From JBOFFC01 sp051648405 (lineage in GTDB: Bacteria > Planctomycetota > Planctomycetia > Pirellulales > Lacipirellulaceae), in the NCBI GenBank assembly GCA_051648405.1, contig JBOFFC010000170.1, positions 1 through 11,190 on the forward strand: a DNA stretch of 11,190 nucleotides, written 5' to 3'. The translations under genes were made by a program, and so were the position numbers. Positions 1-7,002 of the stretch are shown piece by piece (positions within the stretch are counted from its first letter, which is position 1; each line of letters begins with the position of its first letter). The notes beneath the pieces are model-generated. The model was not told the DNA's origin, ran no database searches, and saw nothing but the letters and a program-made list of their open reading frames with translations.

Positions 1-13
1 GTACACGGCGCAA

Positions 14-38
14 CGACTCCGACGGCTAACGCCGCCGG
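14..38 (+). repeat. dispersed hairpin repeat, copy 1
   Basis: This is a 25-nt GC-rich motif whose halves 19-26 and 31-38 pair with one mismatch around a TAAC loop. The reverse complement of 7866-7890 matches it at 23 of 25 positions, and both differences fall in the loop. Two intergenic copies about 7.8 kb apart, with loop-only variation, suggest a REP-like dispersed palindrome or transcript-end structure. Function is unknown. Confidence 0.5.
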
Positions 39-42
39 CTCG

Positions 43-78
43 CCCTTCGTCCCCGGTGACTCACCGGGGGCGAAAGGG
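43..78. repeat. near-perfect hairpin upstream of rpe
   Basis: The arms 51-59 and 61-69 are perfectly complementary (9 bp). The stem continues through a T50-G70 wobble, four pairs (46-49 with 71-74), a bulged A75 and three more pairs (43-45 with 76-78). The T-run expected of an intrinsic terminator is missing on both sides. It may end transcription of a gene to the left of the window, or be part of a composite palindromic element with the hairpin at 14-38. Because it lies just upstream, it argues against starting rpe at the GTG at 78. Confidence 0.5.
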
Positions 79-152
79 TGGCGCTTGTGCCGCGAATCGC
101 GGCGTGCAACAACGGCGCGCTAGTCGATGTTCCCTTGAAAGTGCCGCTTGCC

Positions 153-902
153 GTGACGAACGACTCCACCGCAGAAGCCCTGCGTCAGCGGCTCGCCCCG
201 CGCGGGCCGGTGATCGCGCCGTCGCTCTTGGCGTGCGACTTCTCGCGCCTGGCGGACGAGGTCCGGGCGATCGAGGCGACCGGCGCGCAGGTGCTGCACC
301 TCGACATTATGGACGGGCACTTCGTCCCCAACCTGTCGTTCGGCGTGCCGGTGGTCGAGGCGATCCGGCGCGTCACGGACCTGGTGCTCGACGTCCACCT
401 GATGCTCGACAACCCGGCGGAGTACGTCGGTGCGTTCCGCAAGGCGGGGGCCGACCTGCTGACGGTCCACGCCGAGGTCCTCCCCGACGCGCGGCCGCTG
501 CTCGACGAGATCCGCAGGCTGGGCGCCGCGCCGGGGTTGTCGCTCAACCCGCCGACGCCGGTCGAGCTGCTCGAGCCGGCACTCGCGCACTGCGACCTGG
601 TGCTGGTGATGAGCGTGATGCCCGGCTTCGGGGGGCAGTCTTTCGACCCCGTGGCGCTCGAGAAGCTCCGCTGGCTGCGCGACCACCGGGACTGCCCGGC
701 CGTCCGCGAGGTGGACGGCGGCGTGAACCTCGACACGGTGGCCGACTGCGCGGCGGCGGGGGCCGAGGTGCTGGTGGCCGGGACGGCCGTGTTCGGCAAA
801 CCCCCCGCAAAGGGGGTGGCGCCCCCCCGCGCCGAGGAGGCGGCGATCGCCTATCGTGACCGGGTCGTCGAGCTGGCCCGCCGGGCGGGCGCCGCCGACT
901 AG
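153..902 (+). CDS. rpe: ribulose-phosphate 3-epimerase
   Basis: This cytoplasmic TIM-barrel enzyme interconverts D-ribulose 5-phosphate and D-xylulose 5-phosphate in the pentose phosphate pathway. Both family signatures are present: LHLDIMDGHFVPN (about residues 48-60, with metal and catalytic residues His49 and Asp51) and LVMSVMPGFGGQSF (151-164). His82 in DVHLM and Asp188 in VDGG supply the remaining metal and acid-base positions. The start is uncertain. The frame is open from 78, but that GTG sits on the hairpin. GTG at 153 gives 249 residues and is preferred; GTG at 210 would give a protein beginning right at the core IAPSLLACDF. No clear Shine-Dalgarno site decides it. The C-terminus carries a short Pro/Lys-rich insertion (GKPPAKGVAPP) before the last helix. 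A histidine-phosphatase-like gene follows after 24 nt, suggesting an operon. Confidence 0.92.
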   Translation: MTNDSTAEALRQRLAPRGPVIAPSLLACDFSRLADEVRAIEATGAQVLHLDIMDGHFVPNLSFGVPVVEAIRRVTDLVLDVHLMLDNPAEYVGAFRKAGADLLTVHAEVLPDARPLLDEIRRLGAAPGLSLNPPTPVELLEPALAHCDLVLVMSVMPGFGGQSFDPVALEKLRWLRDHRDCPAVREVDGGVNLDTVADCAAAGAEVLVAGTAVFGKPPAKGVAPPRAEEAAIAYRDRVVELARRAGAAD

Positions 903-926
903 TTGTTCCTCCGGGGTTCCCTCGGG

Positions 927-1508
927 ATGCAGACCGTCTTGCTCGTTCGCGCGGGCGCCACCGACTTCGACCTGCAGGGTCGCATTCAGGGGACGCTCGA
1001 CGTGCCGTTGTGCGCCGAGGGGGTCCGCCAAGCCGAGGCGGCCGCGACCGGCGTCGCTGCGCTCGCCCCGACGGCGCTCTACACGAGCCCCGCCAAGGCG
1101 GCGTTGCAAACCGCCGAGATCCTCGCGCAGCGGCTTGACCTCAAGGTCAAGAAGCTCTTGAAGCTGCAAAACCTCGACCAAGGTTTGTGGCAGGGTTTGC
1201 TCGTCGAGGAGGTGCGGACGAAGCAGCCGAAGGTCTACCGCCAGTGGCAAGAGCAGCCCGAGACCGTTTGCCCGCCGCAGGGGGAGTCGGTGCTCGCCGC
1301 GAAGGGGCGGGTCGCCGAGTCGCTCGCCAAGGCGTTCCGCAAGCACAAAGGGGGGCCGCTGGTGCTGGTGGCCCCCGAGCCGCTCGCGAGCCTGGTGCGC
1401 CACGTGTTGCAGCGCGACGAGCTGCACGACCTGTGGAAGCCGTCCGAGACGTGCGGCGCTTGGGAGACGATCGAAGTCCCCGACGACGTCTTCAGCACCC
1501 CTTCGTGA
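927..1508 (+). CDS. catalytically dead histidine phosphatase-fold protein
   Basis: The 193-residue protein aligns along its length with the phosphoglycerate mutase-like histidine phosphatase superfamily, but the active site is gone. The N-terminal LLVRHGETD motif reads LLVRAGATD, so the phospho-accepting His is Ala9. The S-P-x-x-R-A-x-Q-T-A motif reads SPAKAALQTA, with Arg replaced by Ala58. The catalytic Glu of the L-x-E-x-x-x-G-x-W-x-G block is Asn82. The C-terminal V-S-H-G motif reads VAPE, with His replaced by Pro150. Fold markers remain: Arg8, LDVPLCAEGVRQAE, QTAEIL and PPQGES. ATG at 927 is preferred over TTG at 903 because homologues begin right at this first strand. The reading frame is intact, so this looks like a maintained pseudoenzyme, perhaps a binding or regulatory protein, rather than a decaying gene. 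It lies 24 nt after rpe and is probably co-transcribed. Confidence 0.85.
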   Translation: MQTVLLVRAGATDFDLQGRIQGTLDVPLCAEGVRQAEAAATGVAALAPTALYTSPAKAALQTAEILAQRLDLKVKKLLKLQNLDQGLWQGLLVEEVRTKQPKVYRQWQEQPETVCPPQGESVLAAKGRVAESLAKAFRKHKGGPLVLVAPEPLASLVRHVLQRDELHDLWKPSETCGAWETIEVPDDVFSTPS

Positions 1509-1524
1509 GCGACGCGACGAGCCT

Positions 1525-1543
1525 CGGCGTGGTTACGACGCCG
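1525..1543. terminator. possible bidirectional terminator hairpin
   Basis: A 6-bp GC stem (1525-1530 with 1538-1543) and a 7-nt loop lie between two convergent genes and cover the stop codon of the minus-strand gene. There is no T-run, so this would have to be a weak or Rho-assisted terminator. It is called mainly from position. Confidence 0.25.
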
Positions 1544-2012
1544 TGTACTGCTCGGCGTAGTCGAGCAACCAGCGATCGACGAGCTCGCGGAAGGCGTCGA
1601 GGTTCGCTTCGGCGATCGGTTGGTAGTGGTTGCGGCTGAAGGTCTCCTTGTTGCGGATCGCCCCTTTCGCCGACACGTCGATGACGTGGAACTCGTTGTA
1701 GGGAGAGACGGCAAGCAGCAGGCGGCTGAACAGGCTTTGGCGCTTGCCGCGGACGGCCAGCGCGTCGTCACGCACGGCCGCGGCGCCCCAGCCGCGCTCG
1801 TCCATCACCGCCTCGACGCGGAACCCGGGGAGGCTGTCGGCGAGCTCCTTGAGGCGCGTTTCGAAGTGCTCGACCAGCGTCAGCCGCGCAGCAGAATGGC
1901 GGCGCTTGAACTCCTCTTCGGAGAGCGCGTCGGCGGCGTCGGCGAACACCTTCTCGGCCCGGGCGCTGGCGCCGCGGGCAGTCGCTCGCTGCAGTCGGTC
2001 GCGGAAGTCCAT
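1533..2012 (-). CDS. conserved hypothetical protein
   Basis: I do not recognise a named family for this 159-residue soluble protein. It has an N-terminal charged helical stretch (about 1-70, including ADALSEEEFKRRHSAA). The middle looks like mixed beta sheet and contains the motif SLFSRLLLAVSPYNEFHVID (about 92-111). A C-terminal helix ends DRWLLDYAEQY. There is no signal peptide, membrane segment or obvious catalytic motif. The pattern resembles short lineage-restricted proteins from planctomycete genomes, which is recall and not a search result. The ATG at 2012 gives the full helix and is the only good start, with no Shine-Dalgarno site visible. It is convergent with the rpe pair and divergent from the FAD oxidoreductase gene. 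Confidence 0.75.
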   Translation of the reverse strand: MDFRDRLQRATARGASARAEKVFADAADALSEEEFKRRHSAARLTLVEHFETRLKELADSLPGFRVEAVMDERGWGAAAVRDDALAVRGKRQSLFSRLLLAVSPYNEFHVIDVSAKGAIRNKETFSRNHYQPIAEANLDAFRELVDRWLLDYAEQYTAS

Positions 2013-2071
2013 CGTGGCGGCTACGGTGCTCGAGGGGTGTTGGCGGCGATTGCGGAACCCGCCGAGGAGTT

Positions 2072-2077
2072 AGTGTA
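2072..2077 (-). promoter_or_regulatory. weak -10 candidate for the hypothetical gene
   Basis: On the minus strand this reads TACACT, which matches TATAAT at four of six positions, 60 nt upstream of the ATG at 2012 in the divergent spacer. No convincing -35 element is seen. Confidence 0.2.
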
Positions 2078-2119
2078 CGGGGCGCCGCGGGTCGGGCCCA
2101 GTCCGAGAGAGGTCGAGGG

Positions 2120-3175
2120 ATGCACCGCGACTTTGTGATCGTTGGCGGGGGGCTCGCGGGGTGCGCCCTGGCGTGGACACTGCGGTGGCGCGGCGCGGGC
2201 GTGCTGGTGATCGATCGAGGCGGGCCGTGCGCGTCGCGCGTCGCGGCGGGCCTGGTGACGCCGATCACCGGCAAGCGGCTGACCGTGAACTGGCGGTGGG
2301 ACGACTTTTGGCCGGCGGCCCAGGGGCTCTACCGGCGGGCCGCGGCCGAACTCGGCCTCGACCTGTGGCGCGAGGCCCCAGCGGTCCGACTGCTGGCCAG
2401 CGCTGACGAACGGGGGTTGTTCGATCGCCGCCAAGCCGAGCCGGGGTTCGGCGCGTGCTTGGCGGCGCTCGACCCGCCGCTCGACGCGCAGTCCCTGTAC
2501 GCGGCGGAAGGCGCCTTCGCGATGCGTGCTTCCCGGCTCGACGTAGTCGCGCTGATCGACGCGACCCGCGGAGTGCTCCGCCAGCGCGGCGATTGGATCG
2601 ACGCGACGATCGACCCGCTACGAGACGTCGATCGATCAGCCCCCGGACCGCTGCGACTCCCGGCACTGGGCGCCACCGCGTCGCGCGTCGTTTGGTGCGT
2701 GGGGCACACAACGCTCGGCCCGTCGTGGCTCGACGCGGCCCCGTGGGCTCCCGCGAAAGGAGAGGTCCTCACGATCCGAGTGCCCGACCTGTGCGAGTCG
2801 CGCGTGCTGCATCGCGGCGTGTGGCTCGCGCCGTCGCTCGGGGGCGAACCGGGGGTCTACGACGTGGGGGCGACGCACGCGTGGAGCAAGCTCGACGAGC
2901 GGCCCACGGACGCGGCGCGCGACGAGCTCCTCGGCAAGCTCCGCGCGTTCGTTCGCTCGCCGATCGAGGTGCTCGACCACCGCGTCGGCGTGCGCCCGGC
3001 GCTCGCCGACCGCAAGCCGATCGCCGGCTGGCGCCCCGACGACCCGCGCGAGGGGGTGCTCGGCGGGCTCGGCGGGAAAGGGGTGCTGTGGGCGCCGAAG
3101 GTGGCCGAGGGGCTCGCGCGGAGCGTGCTCGACGCAACGCCGATCGACCCCGACTTCGACTTCGCGCGGCGTTAG
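2120..3175 (+). CDS. FAD-dependent oxidoreductase, DAO family
   Basis: This is a 351-residue flavoprotein of the D-amino-acid oxidase/glycine oxidase superfamily. The N-terminal Rossmann motif is FVIVGGGLAGCALAWTLRWR, with Gly9-x-Gly11-x-x-Gly14 and Asp32 ending the second strand (VLVIDRG), where it would bind the adenosine ribose. A second family block, ASRVAAGLVTPITGKRL, follows at 38-54. The C-terminus has the usual FAD-closing segments GVRPALADRKPIAG and GLGGKGVLWAPKVAEGLA. The substrate cannot be read from the sequence. Glycine oxidase-like or other amine oxidation is possible, and no thiamine genes are adjacent. The purine-rich GAGAGGTCGAGGG just before ATG 2120 is a plausible ribosome site. 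There is no signal peptide. The stop codon overlaps that of the opposing gene. Confidence 0.85.
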   Translation: MHRDFVIVGGGLAGCALAWTLRWRGAGVLVIDRGGPCASRVAAGLVTPITGKRLTVNWRWDDFWPAAQGLYRRAAAELGLDLWREAPAVRLLASADERGLFDRRQAEPGFGACLAALDPPLDAQSLYAAEGAFAMRASRLDVVALIDATRGVLRQRGDWIDATIDPLRDVDRSAPGPLRLPALGATASRVVWCVGHTTLGPSWLDAAPWAPAKGEVLTIRVPDLCESRVLHRGVWLAPSLGGEPGVYDVGATHAWSKLDERPTDAARDELLGKLRAFVRSPIEVLDHRVGVRPALADRKPIAGWRPDDPREGVLGGLGGKGVLWAPKVAEGLARSVLDATPIDPDFDFARR

Positions 3176-3771
3176 TCGGCGGCGGTCGTGGACTCGGGCG
3201 TGTCGAACTCTACCTTCGCGTAGACCTTGGCCAGCGGCAGCGCAGCGCCGATCGTGGTCAGCTCGATCCGGGCCTCGAGCCCCGCGGCCTCGGTCAGGTT
3301 CCAACTGCCGTCCGGCTGCCGCACGAACCGCTCGACGAGCGGTCGCTCTTGCGACACCAGCACGTACTCGCGGAGCGAATCGATCTGCCGGTAGTGGCCG
3401 AACTTCACGCCACGGTCGTAGCTCTCGGTCGATTTGCTGAGGACCTCGATCACCACCTGCGGATTCAGCAGCGTGTCGAGGTCTTGGTCTTCGAAGCGAG
3501 GCTTTTCGCAGGTGACCGCGACGTCGGGGTAGGTGTAGAGGCCGGTCTTATCGACCTTCACACGCATGTCGTTTGCGTAGACCTCGCAGGGTCGCTCCTC
3601 GAGGGCGTTCCCCAAGAGCCTGGCGACGTTCAGCGCGACGACGTTGTGCCAGCGACTGGCGCCGGCCATCTGGTACACGTCGCCGCGATGGAACTCGTGC
3701 CTGCGGTCGGCGGCGCGCTCGAAGGCCAGGTACTCCTCGGGCGAGAAGCGTCGGGAAAGAGCGGTGCTCAT
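3172..3771 (-). CDS. Uma2 family (DUF820) nuclease-like protein
   Basis: The 199-residue protein belongs to the Uma2/DUF820 family, which has a PD-(D/E)xK restriction-endonuclease fold and is greatly expanded in planctomycetes and cyanobacteria. Visible blocks in order are FSPEEYLAFERA (9-20), HEFHRGDVYQMAGAS (25-39), WHN (41-43), TYPDVAVTCEKP (80-91), NPQVVIEVLSKST (103-115) and YDRGVKFGHYRQIDSLREYVLV (118-139). Asp83 of YPD and Glu109 of IEVLS are the expected metal ligands; Lys113 or Lys123 may serve as the Lys. The biological role of the family is unknown. ATG at 3771 matches the family N-terminus. The same frame stays open far upstream antisense to gyrA, but that is a GC-composition artefact. 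It is divergent from gyrA and tail to tail with the oxidoreductase gene. Confidence 0.88.
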   Translation of the reverse strand: MSTALSRRFSPEEYLAFERAADRRHEFHRGDVYQMAGASRWHNVVALNVARLLGNALEERPCEVYANDMRVKVDKTGLYTYPDVAVTCEKPRFEDQDLDTLLNPQVVIEVLSKSTESYDRGVKFGHYRQIDSLREYVLVSQERPLVERFVRQPDGSWNLTEAAGLEARIELTTIGAALPLAKVYAKVEFDTPESTTAAD

Positions 3772-3805
3772 GACGGACCGGCGCGGGGGGAATTGGCTAC
3801 TACCG

Positions 3806-3814
3806 ATTCTACCA
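3806..3814 (-). promoter_or_regulatory. extended -10 candidate for the Uma2 gene
   Basis: On the minus strand the sequence is TGGTAGAAT, which is a TGn extended -10 with the hexamer TAGAAT (5 of 6). It lies about 35 nt upstream of the Uma2 ATG in a locally AT-richer patch. No clear -35 is present, as extended -10 promoters allow. Confidence 0.35.
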
Positions 3815-3877
3815 CACGGGCCGAACGGCCGTCGTCCGCGGTGGTTCCGGTCGCTGTCGCGGGGGCCTGGTGGCCGG

Positions 3878-3936
3878 TAAACTGAGGGGCCCTTCGCCGC
3901 CCGCCGGCGAACGCCCTCTCCGGCGCCCTCCGAGGA
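3878..3936 (+). promoter_or_regulatory. gyrA leader: weak -10, hairpin and RBS
   Basis: TAAACT at 3878-3883 is a weak -10 candidate for gyrA. It is followed by a 7-bp hairpin (3893-3899 with 3905-3911, 5-nt loop) in the presumed leader, and then by GAGGA at 3932-3936, nine nt before the GTG start. The Shine-Dalgarno site supports the chosen gyrA start. The promoter and any role for the hairpin are guesses. Confidence 0.35.
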
Positions 3937-3945
3937 ACCGCCCGC

Positions 3946-6735
3946 GTGGCCGACGAACCGAACTTGCCCACCGACGACTCCCCCCTGCGTTTGCCGGGCT
4001 TCGACCCCGCGGTCAACGCGATCGCGATGCGCCTGATCGACCTGCCGATCGAGGACGAGCTCAAGGACAGCTACCTGACGTACGCGATGAGCGTGATCGT
4101 CAGCCGCGCGCTGCCCGACGTCCGCGACGGGCTCAAGCCGTCGCAGCGGCGGATCTTGGTGGCGATGAACGACCTGGGGCTCGTCCCGGGGGGATCGACC
4201 AGCAAGTGCGCGGGCATCGTCGGCGAGACGATGAAGCGCTACCACCCGCACGGCGACGGCGCGATCTACCCCACTCTGGTGCGCATGGCCCAGGAGTGGA
4301 ACACGCGCAACCTGCTGATCACCCCGCAGGGGAACTTCGGCAGCATCGCGGGGCTCCCCCCGGCGGCGATGCGGTACACCGAGGCGCGGCTGTCGAACGT
4401 CGCCGCGATGATGCTCGAGGACATGAAGCTCGACACGGTCGATTTCACCCCGACCTACGACGAGAAGCACACCGAGCCGGCGGTCCTGCCGTCGAAGTTC
4501 CCCAACCTGATGGTGAACGGCTCGGGGGGGATCGCCGTCGGCATGGCGACCAGCATCCCGCCGCACAACCTGAAGGAAGTGTGCCACGGGATCATCGCCC
4601 TGCTGGACGACCCCGACATCACGGTCGGGGGGTTGATCGAGCACATCCCGGGCCCCGACTTCCCCACGGGGGGCGTGATCTGCGGCCGCAGCGGGATCAT
4701 GAAGGGCTACCTCACCGGTCGTAGCACGGTCACCGTGCGGGCGAAGGTGACGATCGAAGAAGAGAAGAAGCGCAGGCGGATCATCATCAACGAGTTGCCG
4801 TACCAGCAGACGCGCGACGGGATGGTGCTGAAGATCGCCAGCCTGGTGAACGACGGCAAGATCGCCGGCGTCAGCGCGGTGAACGACGAGTCCGACCTGA
4901 ACGAACCGGCGCGGATCGCGATCGACCTGAAACGCGACGCCGACCCGGACTTCGTCCTCAACCAGCTCTACAAGTACTCGCCGCTGCAGGACTCGTTCAG
5001 CGTCATCTTCCTGGCGCTCGTGGACGGCAAGCCGCGGGTCCTGAACCTCAAGGAGATGCTGCAAGAGTTCGTGCGGCACCGGGTGATCGTCGTCCGCCGG
5101 CGCACGCAGTTCCTGCTGTCGCGGGCCCGCAAGCGGAAGCACACGCTGCAGGGCCTGCTGCTGGCGCACGCGAACATCGACGAGGTGATCCGCGTCATCC
5201 GCGCCAGCAAGACGCAGCCCGAGGCGAAGGGCCGCCTGATGCAGATCAAGACCCCCGGCGCGCTGATGCGTCGGGCGCTGGGGGACGAGGGCTTCGGGCA
5301 GTTCCAGGCCGAGCGCGGCGTCGCCGAGGAGTACACGCTGACCCCCGTTCAGGCCGACGCGATCCTGAAGATGACGCTCGGCCAGCTCGTGAACCTCGAG
5401 CAAGAGAAGCTCGCCGACGAGCACGCGGCCCTGATGATCGAGATCGCCGAGTACCTGTCGATCCTCGGCGACGAAGCCCGGATCTACGGCATTATCCGCG
5501 CCGACATGGAGGAGATCGCCAACAGCCGCATGGCCGACGCGCGGCGGACGGTCCTCTCCGACGAAGAAGTCGGCGACGTCAACCTCGAGGACCTGATCGA
5601 AGAGGAGACGATGGTCGTCTCGATCAGCCACCAAGGGTACGTCAAACGCACGCCGGCGAGCGTCTACCAGGCGCAGCGCCGCGGCGGCAAGGGGATCAAA
5701 GGCGCCAAGGCCGACGACGACGACCCGATCGAGCACCTGTTCGTCACCAGCACGCACGACTACCTGATGTTCTTCACGAACCAGGGGAAGGTGTACTGGC
5801 AGAAGGTCTACAACCTCCCGAACCTGGCGCGCGACGCCAAGGGGCGCGCGGTCGTGAACCTGCTCAACCTCTCGACCGGCGAGAACGGCGCCCCCGCCGA
5901 GAAGATCGCCGGTTGTCTCGCGGTGCGCGACTTCACCACCCCCGACCACTACCTGGTGATGGCCACCCGCGGCGGCCTGGTGAAGAAGACCGACCTCGTC
6001 GCCTACGGCCGGCCCATGAAGACCGGCATCATCGCCATCAAGCTCCGCGAAGGGGACGAGCTCGTCGATGTCGCGATCGCCAAAGCGGGGGACGAGCTCC
6101 TGCTCGTCACGGCGACCGGCATGGCGATCCGCTTCGGCGAGGCCGACGCCCGCTCGATGGGGCGCAACAGCAGCGGCGTGAAGGGGGTCTCGCTCTCCAA
6201 GGGGGACGTCGTTGTGGGGATGGTCGTCGCCGACCCGGCCGCCACGCTGCTCACCGCCACCGAGTTCGGCTACGGCAAGCGGACTCCGTTCGGCCCCAAC
6301 GCCGCGCCCGGCGAAGTAGCACCGCTGGTTGACCCGGGCGAAGGGGCCGACGGAGAGCCGGAAGCGTCAGCGCCCGGAGTCGAAGCCGCCATCGATTCGG
6401 CCGAAGACACCGCCGACGAGGGCCCGTCGGACGAAGCCTCGTCCGGCGCTCGCTACCGCACGCAGAACCGCGGCGGCAAGGGCCTCCGCGACATCAAGAC
6501 CACCGCCCGCAACGGCCGCGTGGTGGGGGTGGTGAGCGTGACCGACGACGACGAGCTGCTGATGATGACCACCCGCGGCAAGCTCCAACGGATCCGCGCC
6601 GCCGACGTCAGCACGATCGGCCGCAACACCCAAGGGGTGCGGATCATGTCGCTCGACGAAGGGGACATCCTGACGGCGATCGTGCAAGTGCCACGCGAGG
6701 AAGCGGCGGGTGAAGCGAGCGAGGGTGAGGCTTGA
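3946..6735 (+). CDS. gyrA: DNA gyrase subunit A
   Basis: GyrA is the DNA-cleaving subunit of the A2B2 gyrase that introduces negative supercoils using ATP. The protein has 929 residues. The N-terminal breakage-reunion domain includes YAMSVIVSRALPDVRDGLKP, and the catalytic tyrosine is Tyr144 in AAMRYTEARL (E. coli Tyr122). The gyrase-specific GyrA box QRRGGKG is at 577-583, which separates it from ParC. It opens a C-terminal beta-pinwheel with GYGKRTP and GRNTQGVRI blade motifs. An acidic insert of about 45 residues (roughly 790-835) interrupts the last blades before the box-like RTQNRGGKG. At the quinolone positions it has Gly105 (E. coli Ser83) and Pro109 (Asp87). GTG 3946 with GAGGA nine nt upstream is the preferred start; ATG 4027 is the alternative, near where E. 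coli GyrA begins. It is a stand-alone gene with no gyrB in view. Confidence 0.97.
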   Translation: MADEPNLPTDDSPLRLPGFDPAVNAIAMRLIDLPIEDELKDSYLTYAMSVIVSRALPDVRDGLKPSQRRILVAMNDLGLVPGGSTSKCAGIVGETMKRYHPHGDGAIYPTLVRMAQEWNTRNLLITPQGNFGSIAGLPPAAMRYTEARLSNVAAMMLEDMKLDTVDFTPTYDEKHTEPAVLPSKFPNLMVNGSGGIAVGMATSIPPHNLKEVCHGIIALLDDPDITVGGLIEHIPGPDFPTGGVICGRSGIMKGYLTGRSTVTVRAKVTIEEEKKRRRIIINELPYQQTRDGMVLKIASLVNDGKIAGVSAVNDESDLNEPARIAIDLKRDADPDFVLNQLYKYSPLQDSFSVIFLALVDGKPRVLNLKEMLQEFVRHRVIVVRRRTQFLLSRARKRKHTLQGLLLAHANIDEVIRVIRASKTQPEAKGRLMQIKTPGALMRRALGDEGFGQFQAERGVAEEYTLTPVQADAILKMTLGQLVNLEQEKLADEHAALMIEIAEYLSILGDEARIYGIIRADMEEIANSRMADARRTVLSDEEVGDVNLEDLIEEETMVVSISHQGYVKRTPASVYQAQRRGGKGIKGAKADDDDPIEHLFVTSTHDYLMFFTNQGKVYWQKVYNLPNLARDAKGRAVVNLLNLSTGENGAPAEKIAGCLAVRDFTTPDHYLVMATRGGLVKKTDLVAYGRPMKTGIIAIKLREGDELVDVAIAKAGDELLLVTATGMAIRFGEADARSMGRNSSGVKGVSLSKGDVVVGMVVADPAATLLTATEFGYGKRTPFGPNAAPGEVAPLVDPGEGADGEPEASAPGVEAAIDSAEDTADEGPSDEASSGARYRTQNRGGKGLRDIKTTARNGRVVGVVSVTDDDELLMMTTRGKLQRIRAADVSTIGRNTQGVRIMSLDEGDILTAIVQVPREEAAGEASEGEA

Positions 6736-6738
6736 TCC

Positions 6739-6892
6739 GAGCCGCGACCGTCAAGGGAGCGACCGAACACGAGTAGTCCACGATCGACTCGGCGTGCAGC
6801 GCTTCCGCTCGACGCACTGTGCGCCGTACTCCAATGGCGCCGATCGCCCAAGGAAGAGCCCCGCCCGGTCGCTCCCTTGACGGTCGCGGCTC
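6739..6892. repeat. 154-bp element with perfect 27-bp inverted repeats
   Basis: The arms 6739-6765 and 6866-6892 are exact reverse complements over 27 nt, separated by 100 nt without a credible ORF. Each arm contains the heptamer GCGACCG twice (6744-6750 and 6759-6765 in the left arm). The left arm begins four nt after the gyrA stop, and the right arm is followed by TGTTTTC. No target-site duplication is visible. It could be a MITE-like or REP-pair element, or a long-range terminator for gyrA; the T-rich tract after the right arm fits the latter. The remainder of this gyrA-HEAT spacer shows nothing else except the RBS of the next gene. Confidence 0.75.
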
Positions 6893-7002
6893 TGTTTTCA
6901 GCGCGTGCGCCGCGACCAGGCAGAGGGGGAGAGCGACACGGCCCTCGGCGATTCGTAAACTGCGGCGACGTCCGTCATCACTTCAACCCACGGAGGCCTC
7001 CC

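Noticed and set aside
120..1427. 435-codon minus-strand frame across rpe and the phosphatase-like gene
   Set aside because: The product is His/Arg/Leu-rich with no domain character; the plus strand has clear conserved motifs throughout.
2455..3885. 476-codon plus-strand frame over the oxidoreductase and Uma2 genes
   Set aside because: It is Arg/Ala-rich shadow translation spanning two well-supported genes in other frames.
3772..5949. Long minus-strand open frame continuous with the Uma2 gene and antisense to gyrA
   Set aside because: It is a high-GC shadow: the translation is low-complexity and Val/Asp/Arg-rich, while the opposite strand encodes GyrA. The Uma2 family starts at the ATG at 3771.
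6460..6480. Second GyrA box (QNRGGKG) as a duplicated gyrase motif
   Set aside because: Box-like motifs of this form occur in the later pinwheel blade of other bacterial GyrA proteins, so it is a normal blade feature.
6877..7002. N-terminal extension of the HEAT-like protein
   Set aside because: It reads through the right inverted-repeat arm, and a good GGAGG site precedes GTG 7003 instead.
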